Assembly: GCA_021014325.1 (NCBI GenBank)
Contig: JAJGQC010000311.1
Span: 248,001 to 312,000, forward strand
DNA from: Plazaster borealis
Lineage: Eukaryota > Echinodermata > Asteroidea > Forcipulatida > Labidiasteridae
DNA: 64,000 nucleotides
Reading direction: 5' to 3'
In this document: piece by piece, positions 53,601 through 64,000 of the stretch
Layout: every line of letters starts with the position of its first letter
Position numbering within the stretch: the first letter of the stretch is position 1
The notes under the pieces: model-generated
What the model saw: the letters and a program-made list of their open reading frames with translations, nothing else
The model's database searches: none
What the model was told of the DNA's origin: nothing
Position numbers and translations under genes: made by a program

Positions 53601-54282
53601 GGCAGCATTCAAACAGACATCACGCAAATTTCAAAAAGTCGCTTAAGGGTTTGGGGTTTCGTAATTTCGCAGGATGCTTACTACCATTACCATCTTTATA
53701 ATAAGTAGTATTTCGGATGAAAATTACACAATTTCTTTTCCGGGTCATTACCAAAATATGACACTACCTTTACCACATGTTTATGTAACCTCAAAATTAT
53801 ACTTGTTTTTCTTCAACATCTTCAATGATTAGTCTATTGTCAGGCACGTTCAGTCAACCATTGTTATAAAGAGCACCGTTATAAAGGGGTTCTAGTAGTA
53901 GTACTTATAAAGAGTACATTCTGAAGTCCTGAATCTCATTTCTGCTGTTATGTGTGTTTCTTTGTTTTGCAGTCCTCTTATAACAACGTTCCTGTTATAA
54001 AGAGGTATTGGCCAGCACCAGATCTTATTATAAGGAAATTCGACTCTGACTGGCACCTTCAGCATTACATTTACAGAGATGTAGGCCTACAGAATGAAAA
54101 AATATAAAAATCTTGAATACACAAATTGTCCTCACATTTATAGCAGCGATGGTGACCATCCTGGTTCCATAAAATCCTGTCCAGAAATCTAGAAGTGATT
54201 TCCAGAGGTCGCTGAAATAGCAAGATGACTTCTGGTAGGGGTTTGGAATGTCTAAACCTGCGCTGAAAACATCTGGGTTTCC
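50496..54282 (-). CDS. ECI1: ECI1-like mitochondrial enoyl-CoA delta isomerase, C-terminal exons
   Basis: ECI1 shifts 3-enoyl-CoA double bonds to trans-2 during beta-oxidation of unsaturated fatty acids in mitochondria. Minus-strand exons 54282-54136, 53005-52907, 51430-51314 and 50661-50496 carry VFSAGLDI, HAPAGGCLNALSCDYRIIA (oxyanion-hole region), LLYKPDEALKIGLVDEVV and MTKEMMRAPLL. The helical C-terminus YLERFKNKK is reached only after a frame break. The first exons (targeting peptide, start of crotonase fold) were not found. An exon is missing between 52907 and 51430, since phases differ by one base. At the position where ECI1 proteins carry the catalytic Glu after the IG pair, this copy reads SAVNL. 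Confidence 0.8.
50770..50925 (-). mobile_element. tRNA-derived SINE family 1, diverged
   Basis: On the minus strand ATCTACTCTAGAATGTGG precedes GGGTTCGAATCCCACCAG (B box) and the CTTTCCTGAGTACAAATTG body. It lies in the ECI1 intron 3' of the 51314 exon. Confidence 0.6.
51001..51290. mobile_element. inverted-repeat element (TTAAAGGGACACATTGCC family)
   Basis: The left end is TTAAAGGGACACATTGCCTT. The centre contains TTGTGTGGTTTTCCTTTTA facing TAAAAGGAAAGCCACACAA around a roughly 75-base loop (about 51126-51222). This looks like a MITE with TTAA at its left border; the right border was not fixed. Confidence 0.6.
51314..51430 (-). CDS. ECI1: ECI1-like exon
   Basis: The 117-bp exon lies between CCTTTAAAG and GTAATT. 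It encodes LLYKPDEALKIGLVDEVVHP and ARKQISNWLKVP. It joins the last exon through a split Asp codon. Confidence 0.88.
51465..51505 (+). mobile_element. fragment of GGGCCCAATTTCAT family
   Basis: AGGGCCCAATTTCATAAAGC followed by TGTTTTGCAGAAAA is a single arm of the family; the other arm is absent. Confidence 0.5.
51725..52170 (-). mobile_element. CR1/L2-like LINE 3' end
   Basis: The minus strand encodes FKVLLLVYHAIHGSSPVCMQ, CRLRSSDSSLLQVPRSQRSW and, after a frame shift, LWNSLPLALRQA and FKQLLKTYLF, then the AGCGCCTTGAGCATCACTG tail ending in TATTATTATTATTT. This is the C-terminus and 3' end of a CR1/L2-group element. Confidence 0.75.
52710..52840. mobile_element. small foldback element
   Basis: CATGGCCGTGCGATAA near 52743 pairs with TTATCGCATGGCCATG near 52784 across about 30 bases. 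Flanking GCCGTTTCAAA and GCCGTTTAAAACGGC extend the symmetry weakly. It is non-coding despite a 67-codon open frame. Confidence 0.45.
52907..53005 (-). CDS. ECI1: ECI1-like exon (oxyanion hole)
   Basis: The 99-bp exon lies between AACTTAACAG and GTAAGA. It encodes CHAPAGGCLNALSCDYR and GSYNIGISAVNL. The acid residue expected two positions after IG is not present. Confidence 0.85.
53015..53110 (-). mobile_element. LINE 3' tail fragment
   Basis: ATAATAATAATATTAAACGC followed by CATGTATAGCGCCTTATC and GCGTCTCAAAGTGCTC is, on the minus strand, the terminal segment of a CR1/L2-like LINE. It directly abuts the ECI1 exon acceptor. Confidence 0.5.
53180..53350 (-). mobile_element. tRNA-derived SINE, family 2
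   Basis: On the minus strand GGTTGGCTCAGTGGTTTC (A box) and CCCCTGTTCGAATCCCAC (B box) precede TGGGTTTTCAGTCACTACC and GGGTTTTCCTCCCAC. It is a sister of 38190-38370. Confidence 0.7.
54136..54282 (-). CDS. ECI1: ECI1-like exon
   Basis: The 147-bp exon (49 codons) lies between CTTACTCCAG and GTGAGG. It encodes GNPDVFSAGLDIPNPYQK and then FYGTRMVTIAAIN, the first substrate-binding loop of the crotonase fold. Confidence 0.85.
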
Positions 54283-55904
54283 CTGGAGTAAGAAAACAGT
54301 GGATATATATATGTATATCCAGATGACCTTTTGGGTTGATTGGAAGTAGGTTAAATCTTGCAGCCAATATGTGGCCGCTATGGGCATGTTGGTGAAAGTT
54401 GCTTGCAGCTGCTGATGGTCTTTAAAGGGTTAACCTCACAGCCCACCAACCCTAGAGCATTTTTACACTTAAGGAATGTCCCATAAGTCCATCACCCATC
54501 GTCAGAGTTTGGAAAAACCAACCCAGAAATACTCGGACTCTGTCAAAAATTGTCAGCTTAGCTTCATTCAATGGTCCGTTTTGCTATGAAAAATGGCTTG
54601 TGGGCCTGGGCTCGATTTCACAAGGCACTAAGATTCATTTTAAGATGAGTTGTCAGTATAGTCCGTGTAAGTCTCGCGACATTAAGGTCACCATTGAGGT
54701 TCTGGGCACCTCTGAGCCATCAGCCATGGAAGATTAACCTGGGTACAATTTTGTGTGACTTTTATTTCTGTCACATCACTTTTTTCAACCCCAAAACCAT
54801 ATTGGTGGTGTTACAGCCAAACTCGGAGAACTTCCTTACATCTATTGAGGGCGCTGTTGCGGTAACTAAGTGTTCGCTAGCTACATGATTTCCACTATAG
54901 ATATTTTGCAAGGTTTAGTGCCAATTTCTTTGCCCAAAGTAATCAGTTCCCGCCAAGGTTTATTAAACGTTAAAGATAAATCAGCCAAAAGGTAACAATA
55001 ATACTGTGACTGCATTCAGGAACTTTATTTCTTTGTACAGTTACTCAGGTGGAATGATTACATTTAAAACTACCAATGTAATACATGAAATGAGAAAATT
55101 AAGAAATAGTGCTAGACCTCCAACATTAAAGGCTCACAGAGAATATGAGAAAATCCTGAAATCAGGAAAAAATCCGGAGAAATCACAGGACCGAAGTATT
55201 GGATCAATAAACAAAAACAGGGGAAAGGGATTTCAGCAGATTGATACTGAGTACATTTGAATGAAAATAGGAAGGAAACAAAAATGAAGTGAAATAAGAA
55301 ATTCAGGGGCTCTTTTAAAGGGTGTGTACAACATTGGTAAGAATGAAAATATAAATGCTAACAGATTTGCACATAACTAACATGATATAAAGATGGTCAT
55401 AGTAGAAAACTTCCCTTGAAATAATTTTGCTTGAAATGCCATAGAATGGTCGTGCAGCTGCAGCCCTCGTGTTGTGTTGAAGCTAATGCAGTTGACAATC
55501 CGGGTGTTCTGCTTCGCGTCGATAGGTTGGGCTTTAGCTACATTGGCATATCTGTCTGCTTATTTGCCTTTCTCCCGTTAAAGCCAGACTAAAAGTGGAT
55601 AAACACGATGTTCTTGATGATGCAAAGAAACGGTATCAGTGTTGAGTTAGCCCTCTGGTCGTAAACACAAATTCAGAAGAGCGCCCTCTGTAGCTGGCCA
55701 ACTTGAATTTGCATTATTTTCAGGGGCCTCTTCGGAAGCGCGGAAAATACTTAATTAACAATTATTTGATAATATTTCACCCAAACCAACCCCAACGTCG
55801 CACGGGCCCCAACAAAAGAAAAGTGTGTAAGCGGCTATTTGAAAAGAAATTCAACACAGACGGGTGGGGGGGGGGGTAGGCCTATTTATAAAGATTGGTT
55901 ACCG

Positions 55905-56015
55905 GTATAAAATATAAATAATGGTTATTTATGGTTATTTATAAATAATAGGTATTTATGAATAATGGTTATATATAAATAATGGTTATATATAAATAAT
56001 GGTTATTTATACATA
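55905..56015 (+). repeat. AT-rich minisatellite
   Basis: Repeats of TATAAATAATGGTTAT/TTATAAATAATGG of about 15-25 bases occur four to five times with variation. Confidence 0.75.
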
Positions 56016-56325
56016 TCATATGATAGTGAAGTGGGCCTATTGAGAAACTGATGTACTTCCGAACAAGTTCATAGCCTAAACGTATTTTAAATTCGCTAGA
56101 ATGTTACTTTAATAAATGTATTTATTTCAAATACATTCTTCTTATTTCTTTATAGGATATCATGTTGTAGGAGTTATGGACCAATGCATGCACGTACATC
56201 TTTACACGGGTAGGGCACAAGTTGAGATAATTAACACCAAAAGCCAATTTTGACCATGGTAAAAAAACAAAGAGAAGTGTTTGGTGAAGGTGACCGTCAT
56301 TGCACACACACATCTACGATTTACT

Positions 56326-56412
56326 CCTTTCTTCCCCCCCCCATTTTTTTCGGGGACCCTCTTGGGGAGGGGGGGCTCAAGCCCCCCCCGAGCCCCCCCC
56401 CCCCGGGTGCGC
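56326..56412. repeat. C/G-run repeat fragment
   Basis: Runs of C and G alternate (CCCCCCCC, GGGAGGGGGGGC, AAGCCCCCCCCGAGCCC) and form an inverted pair around CTCAAGCC. It looks like the end of a dispersed repeat and would be hard to sequence. Confidence 0.5.
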
Positions 56413-56689
56413 CGTTGGGTTAGGGCACAGATAAAGTCAAAATAACGGTGTGTGTTGTTCCTGTCATGGTGCCTTGAATTCAGGGTCAATTTCATAACCG
56501 GGTGGTGGGTATGGATCGTACAATCTAAGTGAACAAAACGGAACAGATTTGTATATACTTTGTCCTAAGGATCAACCCAGTGTAATGCTTTAGGGAACTT
56601 TGAATTTATTAAAAACAGTTGTATTAAAATACTCTTTTAAAAAAAGACTTTAGGCTAATCCTCATACAAAAAACTAGCTCTGGGCCCAA

Positions 56690-56795
56690 TTTCATACAGC
56701 TGCTTAAGCAGAAAATATTGCCAAACAATGTTTGGCTTAGCAGAAATAAGAAGGGTTTAAGTCATTGTGTAACCAGCTGACCTAGAAATGTCGGT
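56690..56795 (+). mobile_element. GGGCCCAATTTCAT family, one arm
   Basis: GGGCCCAATTTCATACAGCT then GCTTAAGCAGAAAATATTGC and GGCTTAGCAGAAATAAG match the left half of the family. The right half is missing. Confidence 0.6.
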
Positions 56796-57922
56796 CATTG
56801 ATTATACGTACCGGTACTAGAAAGTATTTTAAGTTATTCCTTAATGCCACACCCGTAAATTAAATACCGAGTTGGAATGTGTTAGATAATAAATCCACTG
56901 GGAGAATATTCATTTAATTAGTAAGGTAAATTCCTGAGCACGGTGACCCAACAGGCACAAACATTTGAATATGACTGGACGTCATGGCTGAAATACCTGC
57001 GGTCAATTAGCAATACATGTAGGCCTACTCCCTTTTTTGGAATTTGGGTTCATTCCTGCATTTGCAGTCAAGACGAGAGGTCGACTGTAGGGAACAGTTA
57101 TGGTTCCTTTTCCTTAATTTGTTAAGCTTAGCCAAATTAGTTTGTATACGTTGCAATTGGGGACTAAACTATTAATTCAACCGGCTGTTAAACAGTATGG
57201 CGTTCAAGTGATGAATTGGTGACGTAGAAAATCATTATTGTAACAAACCTTCTGAAACACTGCAGTGTAAATTCAATGTGTAATGTTCAATTGCCGTAAA
57301 TTTTGTTAATATATTTGAATTGTTAAAAACAGGTACTCGCGTAAAGGATTCACTGCCTCAAATTCCCGGCAGAATATTTTTAGTAAAAATGCTAGAGAAA
57401 TGTGGCAGTAATTATTTCATAATGTTGAAGATGGCATCTAGTTAACACTGAACATTATTCTATTGTGCATTAGTAAATTCAACTTTATGACCCGTTTATA
57501 GGAATTGTATCCAATGCCAGTCAAGCTTTTTCGAGTTACAAGTGTGTAAATTCTAGAACATTAGAAGAATCAGATCAATAATTACTAATTTTCTTATTCC
57601 ACATTATGCACTTACTTCGTAAATTATCAGAACGTATGACATTATTTTGTCTTCAGACCGACCACTGCAGTGTGACGTGAAGTTCTATCCATAACCCACC
57701 AACGTTACGATACTGTTGTTTTACTGAAGGTACGGAATATTAGCCTGAAGAGTTTTTATTTCAACTAGAAGGTACTATAAGGCAACTTGTGGTTATAGAA
57801 ATCCTCGTGCATGTACTAGAGTTATGATATTGACTTGCAGTTAATTCATCAAGTATTTAAATTATCAACTTGATTGTAATGCAAGCATTTCCATGCATGT
57901 ATTGGATTGCTGGGAAATAGTT

Positions 57923-58507
57923 TAGCCCAGGTTGGACTCCTCCGTTGCATACAACGCGACGGGGTCCAGGGTATAAAGGTCCTCAGGCATTGCAACAAAA
58001 TTTATAACCATTTTTTATCATATTTTTACCTTTTTGAGGAAGCTGAAACGTGACTCACATGTTCCTTGTGTCCTGAGCCTTACGCCTGCTCTATTCAGAA
58101 TTGCCAATTTTATCCTTGGATGACATTATTGTGAAAATAAAATGGAAAATTGACGCATTCGTTGCGACAACCTCAACTGACATGGAACCAAGTCCACAAA
58201 AGAGGGCACTGTCTAACCCGTAACACTGAACGCTTTTTCTTCGGGGCGGCAACACGACGGAGTCGCAGCGCCAGTGCACAACTTGGACTTATTTTCGGAA
58301 ATAATGTCATTCATGGATGTACTTGATAGGTTTTGAACTCAGCAGAAGTGTAACTAAAGGCACCAAGAATAAGAAAATGGAGTTTCAGCTTCTCAAATTA
58401 GGTAAAAATATTTTAAAATGTTACTCAAAATTTTGTTCGCATTGTAAAGGATCTTTATACCCAGGACGTCAGTGCAGTGGCACTGACTGACGTCCTACCA
58501 GGGCTAG
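57923..58507 (-). mobile_element. hAT-like MITE, copy 2
   Basis: It is inverted relative to 2521-3113, beginning TAGCCCAGGTTGGACTCC and ending ACGTCCTACCAGGGCTAG. It is flanked by the 9-bp direct repeat GAAATAGTT (57914-57922 and 58508-58516). The interior matches copy 1 closely, including the GACGTCAGTGCAGTGGCACT hairpin. Confidence 0.8.
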
Positions 58508-58780
58508 GAAATAGTTGAACTTGCATCTAAATTATCTGTACCGGTATTTAAGTATAACTGGTTGAGTGTAATCCAGTGAATTTCGTGGCCTAAAGATTGT
58601 TGATTTTGACGGTTCGCATTGGTTATTTCGCTGAACCGGTTGTAGTTAAGGTTTTTATTAATTGAGATTTAATGTTTTTTTCTATATTTATCATGTCTTA
58701 CAGACTGCCCCTATATCTGGTAGCCTTAATTACTGGGTTTAAACTTACATTCATAAATACCCCCAGACAGTTTCGCTACT

Positions 58781-61700
58781 CCAATGGCTCGAGAAGGACC
58801 AGTAAAATGCCAAATTTCAGCAGTCTTTGCTATGCGCCCACAAAATGTTGGTGCGATCCCTATGTCATCACGGTCCCTAACAGCAGCCTTTATTATGCCA
58901 GAAATTTTTTGCCATGGTCCCCGTGGACGCGGTCCCAAACAACCTGAAAATAGCACAAGACTGATCCTAATAGATTTAGGTAGTTGTCCTCACAGCCTCG
59001 GTTTGGAAACATTCAATCCAATGGAGAATAAACTATAAATAAATAAAAATAACGTCCTCCGAGATTTCAGGAATCGTTTGAAATATTGATGCTTTTGAGA
59101 ATTTGTTTATAGCAAGACACGATTTCTGGTATGCGGTTCTTTTAAAAATGATATTTACTAATATTTTCAAGGATTTTCTTCCTTTTTTATTAACTATAAA
59201 GTCTTAGGGTTGACTTCGTTAGTTTGACATTGATGCTAGTCACAATGAAGCAAGGCATACCACTTGGTTTGCTTGTTGCAGTGCGGATTCAGAATTCTTA
59301 CAGTATATAACCATGGCTACCCAGACCATCCATTTAAGTATTACATAACTCTTCTGTTTGGTGTCCATAGAACTGTACCATTCATTGAGGGATTCCAATG
59401 GCTCGAGAAGGACCAGTGAAATGCCAAATTTCAGCAGTCTTTGCTATGCGCCCACAAAATGTTGGTACGATCCCTATGTCATCACCCTCTAACAGCAGCT
59501 TAAAGCTGAACCAATAGAATCAGACAAGTGTCCTCCCAGCCTCGGTTTAAATACGTTACACTGGGCAGAGGGAAAATACAAGTTACATCATAAACCAATG
59601 CTCTGCTTGTCGAAGTACTTCTGTTTTTTGACCTCTATGAGATTAATTGGACCTCTATGAGATTAATGACCATGGCAACCAAACAGATCCATATTGGTAT
59701 TATATATTTCTCATCATTCATTGTTGGATTCGAATGGTTTGGGAAAGACCATTTAAATGGCTAAGTTTAAGCAGCCTTTATTATGCCAGAAATTTTTTGC
59801 CATGGTCCCCGTGGACGCGGTCCCAAACAACCTGAAAATAGCACAAGACTGATCCTAATAGATTTACGTAGTTGTCCTCACAGCCTCGGTTTGGAAACAT
59901 TCAATCCAATGGAGAATAAACTATAAATAAATAAAAATAACGTCCTCCGAGATTTCAGGAATCGTTTGAAATATTGATGCTTTTGAGAATTTGTTTATAG
60001 CAAGACACGATTTCTGGTATGCGGTTCTTTTAAAAATGATATTTACTAATATTTTCAAGGATTTTCTTCCCTTTTTATTAACTATAAAGTCTTAGGGTTG
60101 ACTTCGTTAGTTTGACATTGATGCTAGTCACAATGAAGCAAGGCATACCACTTGGTTTGCTTGTTGCAGTGCGGATTCAGAATTCTTACAGTATATAACC
60201 ATGGCTACCCAGACCATCCATTTAAGTATTACATAACTCTTCTGTTTGGTGTCCATAGAACTGTACCATTCATTGAGGGATTCCAATGGCTCGAGAAGGA
60301 CCAGTGAAATGACAAATTTCAGCAGTCTTTGCTATGCGCCCACAAAATGTTGGTACGATCCCTATGTCATCACGGTCCCTAACAGCAGCTTAAAAGTGTG
60401 TACTGAACCAATAGAATCAGACAAGTGTCCTCCCAGCCTCGGTTTAAATACGTTACACTGGGCAGAGGGAAAATACAAGTTACATCATAAACCAATGCTC
60501 TGCTTGTCGAAGTACTTCTGTTTTTTGGACCTCTATGAGATTAATTGGACCTCTATGAGATTAATGACCATGGCAACCAAACAGATCCATATTGGTATTA
60601 TATATTTCTCATCATTCATTGTTGGATTCGAATGGTTTGGGAAAGACCATTTAAATGGCTAAGTTTAAGCAGCCTTTATTATGCCAGAAATTTTTTGCCA
60701 TGGTCCCCGTGGACGCGGTCCCAAACAACCTGAAAATAGCACAAGACTGATCCTAATAGATTTAGGTAGTTGTCCTCACAGCCTCGGTTTGGAAACATTC
60801 AATCCAATGGAGAATAAACTATAAATAAATAAAAATAACGTCCTCCGAGATTTCAGGAATCGTTTGAAATATTGATGCTTTTGAGAATTTGTTTATAGCA
60901 AGACACGATTTCTGGTATGCGGTTCTTTTAAAAATGATATTTACTAATATTTTCAAGGATTTTCTTCCTTTTTATTAACTATAAAGTCTTAGGGTTGACT
61001 TCGTTAGTTTGACATTGATGCTAGTCACAATGAAGCAAGGCATACCACTTGGTTTGCTTGTTGCAGTGCGGATTCAGAATTCTTACAGTATATAACCATG
61101 GCTACCCAGACCATCCATTTAAGTATTACATAACTCTTCTGTTTGGTGTCCATAGAACTGTACCATTCATTGAGGGATTCCAATGGCTCGAGAAGGACCA
61201 GTGAAATGACAAATTTCAGCAGTCTTTGCTATGCGCCCACAAAATGTTGGTACGATCCCTATGTCATCACGGTCCCTAACAGCAGCTTAAAAGTGTATAA
61301 ACCAATAGAATCAGACAAGTGTCCTCCCAGCCTCGGTTTAAATACGTTACACTGGGCAGAGGGAAAATACAAGTTACATCATAAACCAATGCTCTGCTTG
61401 TCGAAGTACTTCTGTTTTTGGACCTCTATGAGATTAATTGGACCTCTATGAGATTAATGACCATGGCAACCAAACAGATCCATATTGGTATTATATATTT
61501 CTCATCATTCATTGTTGGATTCGAATGGTTTGGGAAAGACCATTTAAATGCTAAGTTTAAGCAGCCTTTATTATGCCAGAAATTTTTTGCCATGGTCCCC
61601 GTGGACGCGGTCCCAAACAACCTGAAAATAGCACAAGACTGATTCTAATAGATTTAGGTAGTTGTCCTCACAGCCTCGGTTTGGAAACATTCAATCCAAT

Positions 61701-64000
61701 GGAGAATAAACTATAAATAAATAAAAATAACGTCCTCCGAGATTTCAGGAATCGTTTGAAATATTGATGCTTTTGAGAATTTGTTTATAGCAAGACACGA
61801 TTTCTGGTATGCGGTTCTTTTAAAATGATATTTACTAATATTTTCAAGGATTTTCTTCCTTTTTTATTAACTATAAAGTCTTAGGGTTGACTTCGTTAGT
61901 TTGACATTGATGCTAGTCACAATGAAGCAAGGCATACCACTTGGTTTGCTTGTTGCAGTGCGGATTCAGAATTCTTACAGTATATAACCATGGCTACCCA
62001 GACCATCCATTTAAGTATTACATAACTCTTCTGTTTGGTGTCCATAGAACTGTACCATTCATTGAGGTAGGTAGTTGTCCTCACAGCCTCGGTTTGGAAA
62101 CATTCAATCCAATGGAGAATAAACTATAAATAAATAAAAATAACGTCCTCCGAGATTTCAGGAATCGTTTGAAATATTGATGCTTTTGAGAATTTGTTTA
62201 TCTCAAGACACGATTTCTGGTATGCGGTTCTTTTAAAATGATATTTACTAATATTTTCAAGGATTTTCTTCCCTTTTTTATTAACTATAAAGTCTTAGGG
62301 TTGACTTCGTTAGTTTGACATTGATGCCAGTCACAATGAAGCAAGGCATACCACTTGGTTTGCTTGTTGCAGTGCGGATTCAGAATTCTTACAGTATATA
62401 ACCATGGCTACCCAGACCATCCATTTAAGTATTACATAACTCTTCTGTTTGGTGTCCATAGAACTGTACCATTCATTGAGGTAGGTAGTTGTCCTCACAG
62501 CCTCGGTTTGGAAACATTCAATCCAATGGAGAATAAACTATAAATAAATAAAAATAACGTCCTCCGAGATTTCAGAATCGTTTGAAATATTGATGCTTTT
62601 GAGAATTTGTTTATAGCAAGACACGATTTCTGGTATGCGGTTCTTTTAAAAATGATATTTACTAATATTTTCAAGGATTTTCTTCCCTTTTTATTAACTA
62701 TAAAGTCTTAGGGTTGACTTCGTTAGTTTGACATTGATGCTAGTCACAATGAAGCAAGGCATACCACTTGGTTTGCTTGTTGCAGTGCGGATTCAGAATT
62801 CTTACAGTATATAACCATGGCTACCCAGACCATCCATTTAAGTATTACATAACTCTTCTGTTTGGTGTCCATAGAACTGTACCATTCATTGAGGTAGGTA
62901 GTTGTCCTCACAGCCTCGGTTTGGAAACATTCAATCCAATGGAGAATAAACTATAAATAAATAAAAATAACGTCCTCCGAGATTTCATGAATCGTTTGAA
63001 ATATTGATGCTTTTGAGAATTTGTTTATAGCAAGACACGATTTCTGGTATGCGGTTCTTTTAAAAATGATATTTACTAATATTTTCAAGGATTTTCTTCC
63101 CTTTTTTATTAACTATAAAGTCTTAGGTTGGCTTCGTTAGTTTGACATTGATGCTAGTCACAATGAAGCAAGGCATACCACTTGGTTTGCTTGTTGCAGT
63201 GCGGATTCAGAATTCTTACAGTATATAACCATGGCTACCCAGACCATCCATTTAAGTATTACATAACTCTTCTGTTTGGTGTCCATAGAACTGTACCATT
63301 CATTGAGGGATTCCAATGGCTCGAGAAGGACCAGTGAAAATTGAACCAATAGAATCAGACAAGTGTCCTCCCAGCCTCGGTTTAAATACGTTACACTGGG
63401 CAGAGGGAAAATACAAGTTACATCATAAACCAATGCTCTGCTTGTCGAAGTACTTCTGTTTTTGGACCTCTATGAGATTAATTGGACCTCTATGAGATTA
63501 ATGACCATGGCAACCAAACAGATCCATATTGGTATTATATATTTCTCATCATTCATTGTTGGATTCGAATGGTTTGGGAAAGACCATTTAAATGCTAAGT
63601 TTAAGCAGCCTTTATTATGCCAGAAATTTTTTGCCATGGTCCCCGTGGACGCGGTCCCAAACAACCTGAAAATAGCACAAGACTGATCCTAATAGATTTA
63701 GGTAGTTGTCCTCACAGCCTCGGTTTGGAAACATTCAATCCAATGGAGAATAAACTATAAATAAATAAAAATAACGTCCTCCGAGATTTCAGGAATCGTT
63801 TGAAATATTGATGCTTTTGAGAATTTGTTTATAGCAAGACACGATTTCTGGTATGCGGTTCTTTTAAAAATGATATTTACTAATATTTTCAAGGATTTTC
63901 TTCCTTTTTTATTAACTATAAAGTCTTAGGGTTGACTTCGTTAGTTTGACATTGATGCTAGTCACAATGAAGCAAGGCATACCACTTGGTTTGCTTGTTG
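58781..64000 (+). repeat. satellite array with dimeric 890-bp and shortened 413-bp units
   Basis: The landmark TAGTTGTCCTCACAGCCTCG occurs at 58981, 59869, 60767, 61659, 62072, 62486, 62899 and 63703, giving spacings 888, 898, 892, 413, 414, 413 and 804. A long unit contains two diverged halves, each with a CCATGGC(T/A)ACC, ATTCATTG, TTGCTATGC/TATTATGCC and CAGCCTCGGTTT landmark in the same order. The 413-bp units lack 479 bases between CATTCATTGAGG and TAGGTAGTTG; the 804 unit lacks about 90 bases around 63340. Units are almost identical apart from these. Open frames of 62-138 codons recur by repetition and carry stops in sister units. The array continues past the window end. Confidence 0.92.

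Larger units (their letters stand above)
54290..57912. other. non-coding stretch upstream of the ECI1 exons
   Basis: The missing 5' exons of ECI1 would be expected here but were not recognised. Visible items are a repeat shared with 39105-39215 (ATGGGCATKTTGGT...AAAGGGTTAA, 54340-54432), partial MITE ends at 54608-54680, a GAGAAAATCCTGAAATCAGG phrase at about 55144 shared with 34926 and 15846, an AT minisatellite at 55905-56015 and G/C runs at 55864-55877 and 56330-56410. Confidence 0.45.

Noticed and set aside
58672..63686. Repeated open frames of 62-138 codons in the satellite
   Set aside because: The same frames recur only because units recur, sister units contain stops, and there are no splice sites or family motifs.
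1..64000. CRISPR arrays, prokaryotic operons, phage or defence islands
   Set aside because: Spliced exons, SINEs and LINEs show a metazoan nuclear sequence, and no short direct repeats with unique equal spacers were seen.

Overview
The window is a piece of animal nuclear genome, most likely from an echinoderm and probably a sea star. Protein-coding signal comes as short exons with GT/AG borders in long AT-rich introns. It is buried in dispersed repeats of kinds I associate with echinoderms: TTAA-flanked elements beginning AGGCACTG, elements beginning GGGCCCAATTTCAT, tRNA-derived SINEs and CR1/L2-like LINE tails. The species assignment is inference from repeat style, not from a marker gene.

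Layout. 1-12 kb: mostly non-coding repeats, including a hAT-like MITE with intact target duplications (2521-3113), a MITE with about 86-bp inverted ends (2005-2284), a Helitron-like 3' end near 6083, and a three-level nest (SINE, TTAA element, 2.3-kb LTR-type insertion) at 7.9-10.7 kb. 12.4-12.85 kb (+): last exon of an MRM2-like mitochondrial 2'-O-ribose methyltransferase, with a frame break. 18.06-19.9 kb (-): decayed gene with a P2X7-type cysteine-rich domain. 20.27-40.31 kb (-): eleven exons of the C-terminal half of RPTOR (raptor, mTORC1 scaffold), covering the end of the HEAT region and the WD40 propeller. One RPTOR intron (23888-35301) holds a LINE 3' end split by a complete, young Ty3/gypsy element (24538-33959; two 1600-bp LTRs, GTTG target duplication). 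42.9-47.7 kb (-): five exons of the middle of XPO6 (exportin-6), with two frame breaks. 50.5-54.3 kb (-): four exons of an ECI1-like mitochondrial enoyl-CoA isomerase, with one frame break and no glutamate at the expected catalytic position. 48.0-48.97 kb: composite interstitial TTAGGG-like array. 58.78-64.0 kb: satellite array of about 890-bp dimeric units and shortened 413-bp units, running off the window.

Functionally RPTOR, XPO6, ECI1 and MRM2 are unrelated housekeeping genes and nothing suggests they work together. What is odd is that each is only a part of its gene, three lie head-to-tail on the minus strand, and several carry frame breaks. This points to residual assembly indels or joins, to partial segmental copies, or to both. 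I saw no prokaryotic-type operon, CRISPR array or defence system.
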